A DNA stretch of 64,000 bases from Promerops cafer. Taxonomy: Eukaryota; Chordata; Aves; Passeriformes; Nectariniidae. Below the pieces are notes generated by a model. It made no database searches and had not been told where the DNA came from. It saw nothing but the letters and a program-made list of their open reading frames with translations. Where the stretch lies: the NCBI GenBank assembly GCA_013398275.1, contig VZSE01005034.1:713526-777525 (forward strand). The letters are read 5' to 3'. This document shows, piece by piece, positions 63,561 through 64,000 of the stretch (position 1 is its first letter; every line of letters starts with the position of its first letter). Made by a program: the position numbers and the translations under genes.

Positions 63561-64000
63561 TGATCTTAGAAACAACACAGATTTGACTGCATCTAGGTAA
63601 ACACACATTCTACTTGCTAAAGGTCATACAACAAAAAGGTGCACCTTTTCTCTGTGGCTGTGTGGGTCAGTTTTGCTTCTTTCAGGTAGCCAGATAAGTT
63701 TTTCATGCAGCTAACTTGAGTCTGTCCAAAATACATTGGGGTTTTTTGCTAAAGATTGTCTTACAGAAAGATATGGATCTTGATCTGAATTTATCATTTT
63801 GTCATCACTTTCTCTGGTAATTTGCTGCATTGCTTGATCTGCTCTCATTAAAAGCCTTTACACAATTTCCAGTAGGGTATTGGCATGGGAATGATGCCAA
63901 TTAGGGTTTGAATCTACTCCCTTCAATTCAGTGTAAATAAGACAAAGAAGGACAATGTCTACAGCCTATTGAATAATCCTAGTCTGTAACCATTGAAGCA
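63561..64000. other. Unique sequence to the window end
   Basis: I see nothing recognisable: no exon, RNA gene or named repeat. Confidence 0.6.

Noticed and set aside
1..64000. CRISPR arrays, operons, phage or plasmid modules, tRNA and rRNA genes
   Set aside because: No spaced direct repeats, no tightly packed genes and no cloverleaf or rRNA words recognised. The repeats identify the DNA as vertebrate nuclear sequence.

Overview
This window reads as vertebrate nuclear DNA, most likely from a bird. It is AT-rich and has no bacterial or viral gene layout and no long open frames. The longest ATG-to-stop frames are only about 110-123 codons, which is about what chance gives in 64 kb read six ways. 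The clade call rests on the interspersed repeats. Every element I can place belongs to the CR1 family of non-LTR retrotransposons, and two copies (24875-25007 and 37573-37755) carry the typical avian CR1 3' end. The low repeat density (four or five short, truncated copies) also fits a bird better than a turtle, crocodile or mammal. There is one 695-base assembly gap (29934-30628) and one isolated ambiguous base (36348), as in a short-read draft assembly.

Layout. 1-14.3 kb: mostly unique sequence with simple repeats; a strong splice-acceptor-like tract at 7037-7066 is followed by a 37-codon frame. 14.3-24.9 kb: a 30-T run, a 10-bp tandem repeat at 15.8 kb, a GC- and CpG-rich islet at about 20.04-20.37 kb, and a T/A-rich hairpin at 21.0 kb. 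24.9-26.7 kb: a CR1 3' end, then a decayed CR1 reverse-transcriptase fragment. 26.7-36.0 kb: unique sequence around the gap. 36.0-37.8 kb: a minus-strand CR1, a long T/TTTTG tract and a plus-strand CR1 3' end. 37.8-64 kb: unique AT-rich sequence with many small tandem and inverted repeats, and an old CR1-like fragment near 63.5 kb.

I could not identify a protein-coding exon, tRNA, rRNA or known small RNA. The plus strand carries at least 13 runs of ten or more T against 3 such runs of A. That imbalance would fit the plus strand being the sense strand of a very long intron, but the sequence alone does not prove it. The window may equally be a gene desert.

I did not find a convincing undescribed biological system. 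The points most worth checking are the CpG-rich islet, the excess of POU-type octamers, the decayed reverse-transcriptase fragment, the nested inverted repeats at 42.9 kb and the perfect hairpin at 49.8 kb.
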